From assembly GCA_030686995.1 (NCBI GenBank), contig CM060707.1, positions 79,465,472 to 79,529,471 on the forward strand: a DNA stretch of 64,000 nucleotides, written 5' to 3'. Below, in pieces: positions 8,896-19,463 of the stretch (positions within the stretch are counted from its first letter, which is position 1; each line of letters begins with the position of its first letter). Source of the stretch: Artemisia argyi (Eukaryota > Streptophyta > Magnoliopsida > Asterales > Asteraceae). A program made the position numbers and the translations under genes. Below the pieces are notes generated by a model. The model was given only the letters and a program-made list of their open reading frames with translations, ran no database searches and was not told where the DNA came from.

Positions 8896-11358
8896 TTAGT
8901 AAACTTGTTCCATCACTCCTAATCCTAAACGCAATTGATTGAATAATTCACGCTTAAGGGGTTTAGTGAATATATCCGCAATGTTATCTTCCGATGCAAC
9001 TTTTTCTATAGATATGTTCCCTTTTTTTACATTATCCCTAAGAAAGTGGTGGCGTATTTCTATATGTTTAATCCTAGAGTGTTGCACCGGATTTTTACTT
9101 AAATCTATCGCACCTTTGTTATCGCACATAATGGGAACATTTTCTAACCTAATTCCATCGTCTATAAGAGCTTTTTTCATCCATAGTGCTTGTTGACATG
9201 CCTTTCCAGTGCTTACATATTCGGCTTCGGTGGTAGAAATAGCAAGAGCGGTTTGCTTCTTCGAAAACCAAGATGTTAGACAACATCCCATAAATGTGCA
9301 AATACCGCTAGTGCTTTTTCTATCTACGTAGTCTCCCGCATGATCCGAATCCGTATAGACGATGGTTTCTATGCCGGATCCCTTAGGATACCATAATCCT
9401 AAGTGTATAGTGCCTTTAATGTATCGGAAGATACGCTTAACCGCTTCTAGGTGAGAGGTTTTGGGATCCTCTTGAAAACGGGCACAAAGGCAGACACTAA
9501 ACATGATATCGGGTCTACTTGCCGTCAAGTATAGTAAACTACCTATCATTCGTCTATACTTGGTGTTATCTACGGACTCACCTTCATCATCCTTTGTGAG
9601 TTTTACTTCCGTAGACATGGGAGTTTTCATGGGTTTTGAGTCTTCTAGGCCAAATTTCTTAAGCATTTCCTTAATGTACTTAGATTGGTTAAAGAATATT
9701 CCATCTTCTAATTGTTTTATTTGTAATCCTAGGAAGAAGTTAAGTTCACCCATCATACTCATCTCAAACTCATCATGCATGATTTTGGCAAATTCATCAC
9801 ACATGTCTTGACAAGTCGATCCAAATATAATGTCGTCAACATATATTTGAACAATGATGAGATTTGGGTCTTTCCTTTTAGTGAAAAGAGTGTTATCTAC
9901 CATTCCCATGGAATAATTATGTTTAATAAGGAAAGCTTTTAATCGATCATACCAAGCTTTGGGAGCTTGTTTGAGTCCATACAAAGCTTTCTTTAACTTA
10001 TAAACATAATCAGGTTTTGCGAAGTCAATGAATCCTGGAGGTTGTGCCACATATACCTCCTCATTGATAAAACCGTTAAGGAATGCACTTTTCACGTCAA
10101 TTTGGAATAACTTAAAGTCTAGGGCGCATGCATAGTAAAGTAGTATCCTAATAGATTCTAGTCTAGCTACGGGGGCATAGGTTTCGTCATAATCAATTCC
10201 TTCTTGTTGATTATAACCTTGGGCAACTAACCTAGCTTTATTCCTAGTGACTACTCCATTTTCATCTAATTTATTCCTATATACCCATTTAGTTCCTATG
10301 ATGGTCATATTCATTGGATTTGGGACTAATTCCCAAACATCATTTGCCTTAAATAGATTTAATTCTTCTTGTATAGCTATAACCCAACTTTCATCTTTTA
10401 AAGCCTCATTAATATTCTTAGGTTCTATTGCTGAGAGGAAACAAAAGAAATTATTTTTATCTTGAGCTTGTGACCTAAGGGATCTTTGGTTAAGATGTCC
10501 TATTATATTATCTAGTGGATGTGATCTAGATTCTTTAACATTTACAATTTCGTTATTTCCTAAGTTAATGTCTTCATTATCATTTCCTATGGGTTTTGTT
10601 TTACTAACCTCAATAGCTTCTTCTTCGACTAAGTCATCATCTTCTAAAGGTAAAGTTTTAGGAGGTGGTGGTGTTTCATCAAATGCTACATTTAGTGATT
10701 CTTCTACTTTCATGGGGTGTTTGTTAAGTATTATATATGCTTTACTATTTTGTGAGTATCCTAAAAATATTCCTTCATACGATTTTGGATCAAACTTAGT
10801 GAGGTAATCCTTAGTGTTTAGAATATAACATTTACTTCCAAATACCCTAAAGTAGCTTAAGTTTGGTTTTCTACCTCTTAGTAACTCATAAGGAGTTTTT
10901 CCTAGAATTCTCCAAATTGATACCCTATTAATAATGTATGTTGAAGTATCTACGGCGTGACACTAAAATTTTTGTGGGATGGATTGTTCATTTAACATTG
11001 TTCTATTCATTTCTTGTAGTGACCTATTTTTTATTTCTACTACGCCATTTGATTGAGGAGTACGAGGAGCGGAGAAATTGTGAGATATTCCATTTAAATC
11101 ACAATATTTTCCGAATTGTACTTCATTGTCAAATTCCCTACCATGGTCCGTCCTAATGGCTACTATTGTGCATCCTAATTTCTTTTGAATAATTTTACTA
11201 AATATTTCGAATTTTTTAAAGGCTTGGGTCTTGTCACTTAAAAACCTGGTCCACGTGTATCTTGAGTAGTCATCTACTATTACTAAGGTATATTTGTTTC
11301 CTCCATAGCTCCGCAGAGCGGATGGCCAAAAAGATCCATATGTAATAATTCTAGGCAC
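8896..11358 (-). pseudogene. Element B pol: integrase core, RT and RNase H
   Basis: One frame of about 820 codons on the minus strand, interrupted by a TAG at about 10962. Element A has Trp at this position (IPQKFW). Integrase shows VDDYSRYTW, RTDHGREFDN and SNGVVEIKN (D, D and E present). The C-terminal block YFRVFGSKCYILN follows. RT has [44 protein letters not shown] (intact) and [14 protein letters not shown]. RNase H has YTDSDHAGD, STTEAEY and [10 protein letters not shown], ending ADIFTKPL...GLGVMEQVY. It is very like A's pol, so A and B are close relatives, yet their 3' ORFs and LTR promoter palindromes differ. Confidence 0.92.
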
Positions 11359-11776
11359 CTAGTAGTGGATACTATATTCTTAGCTTTGTGACTAGCATGA
11401 ACTTGTTTTCCAAATTTACATGCATCACTAAATGCTTGTCATATTTTAGATTAGGCAAGTTTCTAACTAGTTCCTTAGAGGCCAAAGATTGTATTTGTTG
11501 CATGTTAGCATGTCCTAATCTCTTATGCTACAATGTGGAGTTTTCGTCTAGGGTCGTTAGGCATATCCTATCCTCAGGTTTGTTTCCTAGTTTCATAACA
11601 TATATGCCTCCTTTCCTAATTCCTCTACCTATAATTTTTTCATTCTTAACTATTTCGCTATCCTCTTCGGTAAAGGTAACTCTACATTTATTATCGCATA
11701 TTTGTCCTATACTAAGCAAGTTATATGTTAAATTATCTACATGCTCTACATTTTCAATAGTAAGTGATACAATTTG
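11359..11776 (-). pseudogene. Element B pol: pre-integrase region, frameshifted
   Basis: On the minus strand ENVEHVDNLTYNLLSIGQICD leads to LDENSTL, then a stop in place of the expected Trp, then HKRLGHANMQQIQSL, the GAG-pre-integrase motif. A frameshift follows near 11420 before the integrase core. The protease and gag that should precede it are missing. Upstream of about 11776 the sequence becomes the A-derived start of the tandem copy. Confidence 0.8.
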
Positions 11777-12721
11777 TGTTATGTATTTGTGTGTTGGTAG
11801 GATATTTGATACAATTTGGAACATGTTTGAACTAACTAAGATGCAGGATGACAACATTTGGCATGTTGTCAAATTTTCATGATTATGAAATTTTCACTAA
11901 GTATAGTGAAATTCGCTAGCCCCCGGTCAAATTCCAATGGTATGCGTGTTTACATGTCCATTTTTTGCATTATCTAACCAGATATGAATTATATTTTTGG
12001 GTTTAGGAGTTTTCGAAAAATTTGAAAATCGTCTCGCGGGTCAAAATCGCGGACTGCCTACTTTTTCAGGCCTAGCTCATCTGGCGGCACCCTAGAATGG
12101 GTTCCGCCTGTGTATTTTCTAGGCAACCCAGAAATGGACCAACGGATCCGATGGAACCCTCACACGGGTAACGCCTGTGTAATCTGAGGGTTCCGCCAGT
12201 TTTCCTGCAAATTTTTATTTTATTTTTTATTTTTTTGCTTTCGACATTGCAACATCCACTCAACAACAAACCATCCTTTTAGATAGAAACCAATTTCCTG
12301 CAATTTGTTAAGCACAATAGGGTAGTTCTCATTCCTTACAACTCAAAGAAAACCATTTCCCGCTAAATTTCAAAACTAGCCATAACCACCTCAAGGAAGC
12401 TTCACACATAAAGGAAGGAACCCTTCCAAAGGTTCCTTGAAATCCCTGAGACATATACCTTCAACCAATTTGCCAAAACCACTAAGCATTTAGTGCAAAT
12501 CTTTGTCTTCTTACTTCACCATTTTCATTGGATTGACTTCCATGATTTGACAACCCACATTAGTCTTCAAAATCATTAGGAACCTTCATTTTTGTATGGC
12601 TAAACATCAAATCCAAACACTCCTTCCCATACTTCTTCATCACTATAAATTGAACCATCTTAGAACACTATCAAATCACACCTTCCCCATCATAATCTCT
12701 GATCTTTAAACCATTTTAACA

Positions 12722-13015
12722 ATGACTAAGTCTACTATCACATCTCAACCATCAAGACCCGTTCGGAAAACCGCCCGGATAAGTGTCAAACCACTTTGGT
12801 CTAACCAAACCATCAACCTAAGCTCCTCATCCTCAGATGAATTCACCTCACCAATCAAAAATGAACATTTTCTAAACCTTGCATCTCCTTCTCCATCACC
12901 CAATGAACCTAATGAGCTCACCACTCCACCACCAACAAAATCACCCATTGACGCAACTCCACCAAGTGCTCCAACACAATCATCCAAAACTTCATCACCA
13001 TCACCATTACCTAAA
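12722..13015 (+). pseudogene. Copy 2 of A's second 3' ORF (truncated)
   Basis: It is the same reading frame as 5063-5382, with a few substitutions, and begins MTKSTITSQPSRPVRK. It joins LTR-derived sequence at about 13015 through the copy-specific deletion and stops at 13058-13060. The Ser/Pro-rich region is retained. It is not an independent gene. Confidence 0.6.
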
Positions 13016-14258
13016 AGTTTAGATTCGATGCTATATGAAATCAAGTCATGCACGATATGAACAACACTAAATATGTACGATAAAGCAATAATAATGTAAG
13101 TAAACAACTAGAAGAGATATTTATAGTGGTTCGGCTACAAGGTCACCTTCCTTGTCCTACTCCACTCCCTGAGCACCTAACTCGAGAGTTTTCTTCAATA
13201 TGTCAACAAGCTCCCTTATGGCGGAGAAAACCTTACACACCAAATTACACACCACAACTAAGTCACAACTTATTCACACCTTCTACACAACTACTTCACA
13301 CCTATTCACTACTTAATCACAACACTACTTCACACCTATATCCTTCACACCAATCTTCTTCACACCTATCTTCTACACACCAATCTTCTTCACATCAAAT
13401 TTTCTTCACACCAATCTACTTCCTAACTCTTCTTCTTCACAACTAACTACTAACCAATCACACTATATATATACCTAACTAAACTATCTTCTAACAAATA
13501 TTCACAACTAATCACACAATGAGATAAAGACAATGATGATGCTCTAACAACTTAGATGTGGAGATCACAACAAGTTGTAATACTTCTTGTCTTGAGGGAT
13601 AGAAGTATTCTTCTCTTGCACTTGATAGGATGATGTTTGGATATACTTTGAAACAAAGATTTAAGAATGTATGATCAAAGGATTAAGAGATTGGAAATGG
13701 AGATCTAGAACAGAAAGTTTAGGAGTGCGAAAGGTGAGAAAAATTCCAGATTTAAGGTGGTATTTATAGGCAACAAATTCTGACAGAGGAGCGTGGCCGG
13801 TCCCCTTAAATCAAGGCCGGCCCCCTTAAAATTAAGGGGACCGCCCTTTATAATTAAGGGGGCCGCCCAGCTGTAACGGCCAGATTTTTTGTTTTTTAGT
13901 GGGGAAAGTTTATTTGGTGAAAAACTAACTGATTTTAGTTAAAAATTTGAATTCATATATTTAGTATGAATAAAACATTTTTCTTTATTACCAAAAGTGT
14001 TTTTCAAAAATATATAATATGTTTATATAATTAAATAAACTTTGTAATACTTAGTTAAATTTTCCTTTGATCATAAATTGCACTAAACACTTTGTTTATT
14101 CATACCTTAAGTGATTTGGATGTAAAGAGAAATGTTAATCACTAAATACTTGTTTATATCACAAGTTTTAGTTCTATGAGTTTATATTTTTTAATAATCA
14201 AAACATAGAGATATTGATAATATGTTAATAATGTTTTTAGGCATTATTTATGTCAACA
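13016..14258 (-). repeat. Truncated second copy of B's LTR
   Basis: Matches 5472-6728 and lacks only the terminal segment at the LTR 3' end. It keeps the palindromic array (about 13796-13868) and TATA box. The purine tract follows at 14259-14275. Confidence 0.85.
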
Positions 14259-14729
14259 ATCTCCCCCTTTTTGATTATTACAAAACCTTAAACTCAAAAG
14301 ATCTAAAATTTGTTTTTAGACAAGTATTGTAGAGTTTACATTTCTCTTCTCACCTTTTTTTTAAAATCAAAAAGGTTAAGCCGAGTAAGCTTCATGAAAG
14401 AAGTTTAAACGGGTAGAATGCTCCCCCTTGATGTATGCTCCCCCTCATTTGAGAGCACCAAGGGAACGAGCTATGGAAATCTTGGCTACAAAAAATATGT
14501 GAAGAGTACAAGACACATATACATGCAAAGAAACAATTATGCAAATAAAAATAGATTCATTCAAGCATCAAGGAAATGATTAGCATTACAACATTCAACA
14601 TGCTTGAAGCATATTACAATAAAACAAAATAAGAGACATAGTCCTATATTGCCTAAGAGAGCACTTGGACTTGCTAGCAACCCATGGTTGATTGTTTTAT
14701 TTGCTTGAAGGGGAACATAAGCATAAAGC

Positions 14730-15434
14730 TTAGTTGTTAGATTGAGAGGGATATGGAGTGGGGTATGGAGCGGAAGAGGTGGATCTTACGATGTTTTATC
14801 GAGTTAAGGGTGGTATGGGATGAGGACGAGTGAGGAGATATTCAATCCAAGAGATATCTTCACTCAAGTATAGAATTTGTTTTTGAAGGAAGATGCAACA
14901 AGGGCAATAGTGAGTGTGTTTTATAACTTGATCCAAGTTGAGAGAGTGGGGTAGGCAATTGTTATAGGGTGATGATGGAGGTTGCCCTTTGTTGCGTTGT
15001 GCAAGGTCCATAGCATTGAGTTCACTAAGATCATGGATTTGGGTTATTTCATCACAGAATTTTTGCTTTTCCATGGCAGTTCGGAGAGAGTCATTGTGTT
15101 GATATGTATGAATTAGGTTTGTGTAGTTGGAATTGTAGTTTGATGGTTGATCAAACTTGTATGGATAATTAAAAGTGGTTGAAGGATGAGATGAGTGGTT
15201 TGGCATGAAGGAAGATGTTTGCGCAATGTTGTACGGTTTGTAAAGAGGATCAAATGAATGTCCTTGTGAATTTGGTGTAAAGTTTGGGAAGTAAGTGGTT
15301 GGAGGTGTTGAGTGATTTCCATCTTCATTGGTTATGATGGATTTGTTTCGAGGGCTTTTTCTTCGCCAAACGGGTTTTTCCGTCATCCTTGCAAGCCTTG
15401 AGGCTTTTGGTTTTGGTTTATTTGGACAAGTCAT
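14730..15434 (-). pseudogene. Copy 2 of B's 3' ORF with premature stop
   Basis: Same 235-codon frame as 7200-7904. A TAC (Tyr) codon in copy 1 is TAA here at 14798-14796, ending the protein about 22 residues early, after PIPPLTR. Other differences are single substitutions. The upstream palindromic array is also duplicated (about 15612-15690). Confidence 0.7.
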
Positions 15435-15956
15435 GAAGGGATGAATGGAGAGTGTTGAAGATTGGGGATATTTATAGTGTAAGATTTGTGTGTTTATGGA
15501 TGGATAAGGTTTGTTTGGGAGATTAGGACAAAATATGTTGGTGAAAAATGGGAAATGTAGGTTGAAATGGGCTAAAAAGCAGAAAAGATTCTGTAAATCC
15601 ATCCAGCAGATGGCCGGTCCCCTTAATTAGGGGGCAGTCCTCTTAAAATTAAGGGGGCCGCCTTATATAATTAAGGGGGCCGCCCATCTGATGATTCCCA
15701 GATTGCCAAAATTGGGTTTTTGGCAGAAAATTTGCAAAAAGGTTGTGTTTTTGGATTTGGATTCAAGCAAGTTCAATTCCTTTAGGCAATATAGCATCTA
15801 ATCTAATGAAGATATAGCATGCATGCAAAAACACTTAAGCAAAAGAGCAAATAAGCAACAAATAATAAGCTAAAGGAGACAAATAAAGGTAAGAGCACTT
15901 AATCTTCCTAAGGCACCTATCTTAGATCAAAGGCAAAGGCAACTAGTGAGTCAAAA

Positions 15957-16258
15957 TCCATTTTTTTCACCAACTAACCATTTTTTGTTAGGATCAAAAT
16001 CCATGTTCCCCATCTTGGCACTCCTTTTAGGTGGAGTATCGACCAAGGGGGAGCACGTGCATTATTCCGCTTCACTACTCTACTTTTTGTTTCGACAAAA
16101 AGGGGGAGAAACATATATTAAACCTTTAAACTTCAAATGATTTTCATCACTTAAGTAAAACAAGTTTCATATAATTTTTTTTAAGTCTTAAACATTAAAA
16201 TTTTGTGAGTTACTTAAAAACAAAGTTTATATTTTGTCATCAACAGAAAGGGGGAGAT
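15957..16258 (+). other. 3' tail of element A and polypurine tract
   Basis: A short open stretch to 16140 ends FRQKGGETYIKPLNFK and may be the C-terminus of A's second 3' ORF; this is uncertain because the join at 15956 is a deletion. It contains three G-rich words: AAGGGGGAGC at about 16047, AAAGGGGGAGA at about 16099 and the true tract AAAGGGGGAGAT ending at 16258. The last directly precedes the LTR. Confidence 0.6.
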
Positions 16259-17595
16259 TGTTAATACAAATATCGCCTAAAAATGTTATTTATATTTTAT
16301 GATCTTTGCTAAGTTTTGTTAACGAAAAAATGTAAACTTTAGTTTCTAAGTAAATCATAATCTTAGTTTTAAGACTTGCATAATTAGACATTTGCAACAT
16401 TTTACATTTCACATAAAACACAACACTTTTATTTCTTAAAATAGAAATGTCACATCACATTTATGGTAAGTTTGTCAATATACATTTATGGAAAGATAGT
16501 GTGTTTGACTAACCATAAGTCTTCTTGCACAAGTTTGTATTTGAATAGTCTTTATGAGATGTGACCTTGTTTGGTTTGTATGATTTATTGCAAAACCAAC
16601 TACAAGCCTGGCAGAACCCTGGGGGTACTCGGGCGGAACCCATCTAAGGGTTCCGCCGTATCCGCCAGACCTGCAGAAGGTTTTGCTATAAATACCAAGC
16701 CATATGTTTGAATTTTGGCCAATCACTTTAGGACATATATTTTCATATACTCTCTCAACTAACTCAGTAACATTTGACTTGTATGATCCTCTTATGTAGC
16801 AAGGGACTTTACAAGCTAATCCAAGAAGTTACAAGTTTCAACTCTAAAGTTGCAAGACTTGTTAGCTTTGTTATGTATAAGCTTTGGTAGTTTATACTTC
16901 ATTTGTATCGTGCGTGTAGAAGTGATCGGTTAGTATTTTAGGCCTCAAAATACATAGTGTGTCGGGAGTTGTTGTACCCTTGTAAAAGAACTAACGGGAG
17001 TGGTTGTACCCTTGGTAAAGAACTCAACATCTAGCTTAGTGTCGGTAAAAGTGTAAGCGACAATGGGAGTGGTTGTACCCTTGTAAAAGAACTCGACATC
17101 TAGCTTAGTGTCAGTAAAAGTGTAAGCGACGATGGGAGTGGTTGTACCCTTGTAAAAGAACTCGACATCTAGCTTAGTGTCGGTAAAAGTGTAAGCGACG
17201 ATGGGAGTGGTTGTACCCTTGTAAAAGAACTCGACATCTAGCTTAGTGTCAGTAAAAGTGTAAGCGACGTTGTAAAGGTTTCTCCACCGGGAAAGGAGCT
17301 TGTTGATTAGTGCTTATAACTCTCGAGTTGGAAACTCGGGGCGTGGATGTAGGGCAAGGAAAAAGAGTCCTTGTATCCGAACCACGATAAACAATCGTGT
17401 TGTGGTTTGATCGTTTATTTCTTTGTCTTTGCTTATTACATATTGTCTTTAGTTAGAATTGTTAATCACACGTAAAGCTTTTCAAAGAATTAAACAAGTA
17501 AAGTTATGCTTATATCTTTAAACAAACGTAAAGTTTTTAAAAGATAATCAAGTTAAAAAGCAGTAAACTATTCAACCCCCTTCTAGTTTTCCACA
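16259..17595 (+). repeat. 3' LTR of element A
   Basis: 1337 bp, TGTTAATAC...TTTTCCACA, preceded by a polypurine tract. U3 holds GGCGGAACCC-ATCTAA-GGGTTCCGCC (16632-16657), a perfect 10-bp inverted repeat, then TATA box CTATAAATA at 16686-16694. The transcribed part contains a 69-bp tandem repeat (16996-17270). The end sequence CTAGTTTTCCACA is the same as in B's LTR. The last 5 bases before the next unit cannot be tested as a TSD because the 5' end is outside the window. Confidence 0.82.
16996..17270 (+). repeat. 69-bp tandem repeat in A's LTR, four copies
   Basis: Units start at 16996, 17065, 17134 and 17203, each opening GGGAGTGGTTGTACCC and closing GTAAGCGAC. A shorter related unit begins just before (about 16968). 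Copies differ at single positions such as TCGG/TCAG. Confidence 0.93.
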
Positions 17596-18244
17596 GACAT
17601 GTCAAATCTGTTGATAGTTGTAATAGTTTGCTAAAAACTACTGGGTACTCAACTCACCCATGCTTAATAGTTGAGAGTTGAATGGTTGTCAATTGACCAT
17701 GGATTTTTCCTTATGGATTCCCAATAATTGGCTACCCCACAAGTGTATGGCTTGTGGTAAAGGTAGTGGAAAACCATATTTGGTATTCAATTTACCAAGG
17801 TGATTACCTAAACCAAATAATTGACTAGTCCTGAGCAAACGGCTACAGGTAAAGATAACTCAAATCCATTTATAGCTGATGATTTGCTAAAAATCATATG
17901 GTCATCAGTGTACCATAGTTTTCGAACTTAAACATTTGGCTACTCCAGTAGTGATGGCTATTGGTAAAGAGACATCAAATCCATTATTTTCAATGATTCA
18001 CCTCTCACAGGAGTTAACACACCTGGATGCGATGAGAATAGTATGAAACTAATCTGTTTTGATGTACATTTGGTCATTTGTTGCTGCTAAGAATGGAGTT
18101 TACAAGTTTGTGTTGATCATAGAGATCCTGCTGATGAAGATTCTTTGTTGATGATGTTCGAATTCAATCCTCTTGGTTTGTAACTTTAAAGATCTATCAA
18201 GAATCTTGAACTTAACCATGTCAAATTCAAGATTAGGGGAGGAT
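17596..18244 (+). other. 3' internal remnant of copia element H, no ORF
   Basis: No open frame of note. It contains imperfect repeats of a GGCTAC...GGTAAAG...CAAATCCATT unit (about 17730, 17840, 17940). It ends in a purine tract AAGATTAGGGGAGGAT directly before the LTR at 18245. The most likely reading is the 3' untranslated part of a copia element whose coding region is lost. Confidence 0.5.
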
Positions 18245-18730
18245 TGTTGGTAATTCTGCTGAATAGAGAATTCTGCTGAAGTTACTGCTGATGGTTCCTG
18301 CTAAAGAGTTGGTTCCTGCTGAAGCAGTATAATTGCTGAAGACTAGTTTCAGCATAGTTTGTTTCTACGGATATAGTTATTCCGTGTATTTTATTATTTA
18401 GTTAGGATATGCATGAGATTAATTAGGAAGTGATAATGCATATCTTGTGAAGTTTATAGAAGATACATTTCTTGTGAAACGGTTTAGGGTTCCTTGGCTA
18501 TAAAAGGAACATACGATTATGTATTATGAACAAGTTTTAGAAAAACAATTTCAGTATTATTAAAAGATCCATAGAGGATCAAGTGTTCTTAGTAATCAGT
18601 GTTTATACTTGTGTTTATTTTCCGCTTGAATACAAGTTATAGAGATTTTCTTTTAGTGTGTTTGTGATTACATAAACATAACTAACGATCCACGAGTGCT
18701 CAAAGATCTATGAAGGTCTAAGTTTCAACA
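18245..18730 (+). repeat. LTR of copia element H
   Basis: 486 bp, TGTTGGTAATTC...GTTTCAACA, preceded by a polypurine tract. It contains repeated CTGCTGAA words at 18255-18345 and a TATA box GCTATAAAAGG at about 18499. The TG...CA ends and TGTTGG/CAACA termini suit a copia LTR. It lies next to the primer-site region of gypsy element E, so H probably inserted into E. Confidence 0.65.
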
Positions 18731-19463
18731 AACAAGCAAGCAGTTGAATAAAATCAAACATGCACAAACACATACATAATTCAATCAAACAACCAGAAAA
18801 TACAAAAACCTTTCCTTGGCATCGGCACCAAAAACTTGATGCGTTTAAATCCCGTTTAAATTTATAAACTAGAATCTACCTAGGATTAACACATACTAAC
18901 GATCAACAAAATTGAAATAACATTCTAGCTAAGAAAGAAATAAAAGAAGCATCTTGAATTCATTTGTTTATGTCTAATCATCCTAAACTACATAATGGAG
19001 TGGTTTAATGGTAAACAACTAGTAGGGATGATAATCCTAAGTTCAATTATTATGATCTCAAGTGCAATGTCTAATCACAATCTTAAGGGAGGCATCTGAA
19101 ATCAATAGGCTCAAACTATCATCTTTAACAAACCTATGGTCCCAAAGTGGTTGGAGTTTCCCTTTACTTAGTATATAGTCATTAAGTCTCCTACTAATCC
19201 GAGACGTATGCCTTAGTATTCTCCTTTAACACTAATGTGCTTGTTGGTCACTAACACCTGTTACTAAAACTATAGAAATGCCATAATAGCTTGCATCGGA
19301 TCAATGCAAGCATTCAGGGAAGAATACCTCATGTTAACAAGTTGCTACTTACTAACATGACTTGCACTCCTAACAAGGTATTCATACTAGGGGTCGCCTA
19401 ATGGTCATAGGTCAACAACTACTAAAGAATGATCATCCAATAGTCAATCATGCATACGAGGGG
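18731..19463 (-). repeat. Leader, primer site and partial LTR of gypsy element E
   Basis: Read on the minus strand, an LTR-like end CGCATCA (18838 leftward) is followed by AGTTTTTGGTGCCGATGCCAAGG. This resembles the TGGCGCCG-type primer site of Athila/Tat gypsy elements. The LTR would run from 18838 to 19463, where element D interrupts it. No coding sequence survives. Evidence is limited to the primer-site-like motif and context. Confidence 0.4.

Larger units (their letters stand above)
5383..11776 (-). mobile_element. Sirevirus-type Ty1/copia element B (minus strand, 5' part lost)
   Basis: Read on the minus strand: pre-integrase and integrase (11776-10714), RT-RNase H, spacer, 3' ORF (7904-7200), purine tract, 3' LTR (6728-5383). 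The LTR begins TGTTGACA and ends TTTTCCACA, like A's LTR. B inserted into A's second 3' ORF. Its gag, protease and 5' LTR are absent because the sequence jumps at about 11776 back to the A-derived start of the tandem copy. No target-site duplication can be tested. Confidence 0.85.
11777..15956. repeat. Tandem duplication, copy 2
   Basis: Colinear with 4138-8426. It starts at the shared TGTTATGTATTTGTGTG inside a similar CAAT-T context and ends at TCAAAA (15951-15956). One gap of about 114 bp relative to copy 1 lies at 13015/13016. The gap removes the A/B junction and the last roughly 90 bp of B's LTR. Beyond 15956 the sequence changes to A's 3' tail. Confidence 0.92.
1..17595 (+). mobile_element. 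Sirevirus-type Ty1/copia element A (5' end outside window, interrupted by element B)
   Basis: Plus-strand copia element entering from the left edge. Order seen: integrase C-terminal part, RT-RNase H, long spacer, envelope-position ORF (2961-4070), second 3' ORF (from 5063). Then comes the interruption by minus-strand element B and its tandem copy (5383-15956). A's 3' tail follows (15957-16258), then a purine tract and LTR (16259-17595). Pol order IN-RT-RH and the conserved copia motifs fix the superfamily. The AGGGGGAGATTG purine tract, the long LTR and the extra ORFs after pol are Sirevirus traits. Assigning the right-hand LTR to the same element is inference from orientation and from a shared GC-rich block (2236-2258 versus 16652-16677), because the 5' LTR lies outside the window. 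Confidence 0.75.

Noticed and set aside
16996..17270. Regular repeats that could be mistaken for a CRISPR array
   Set aside because: Whole 69-bp units repeat without unique spacers and lie inside a plant retrotransposon LTR.
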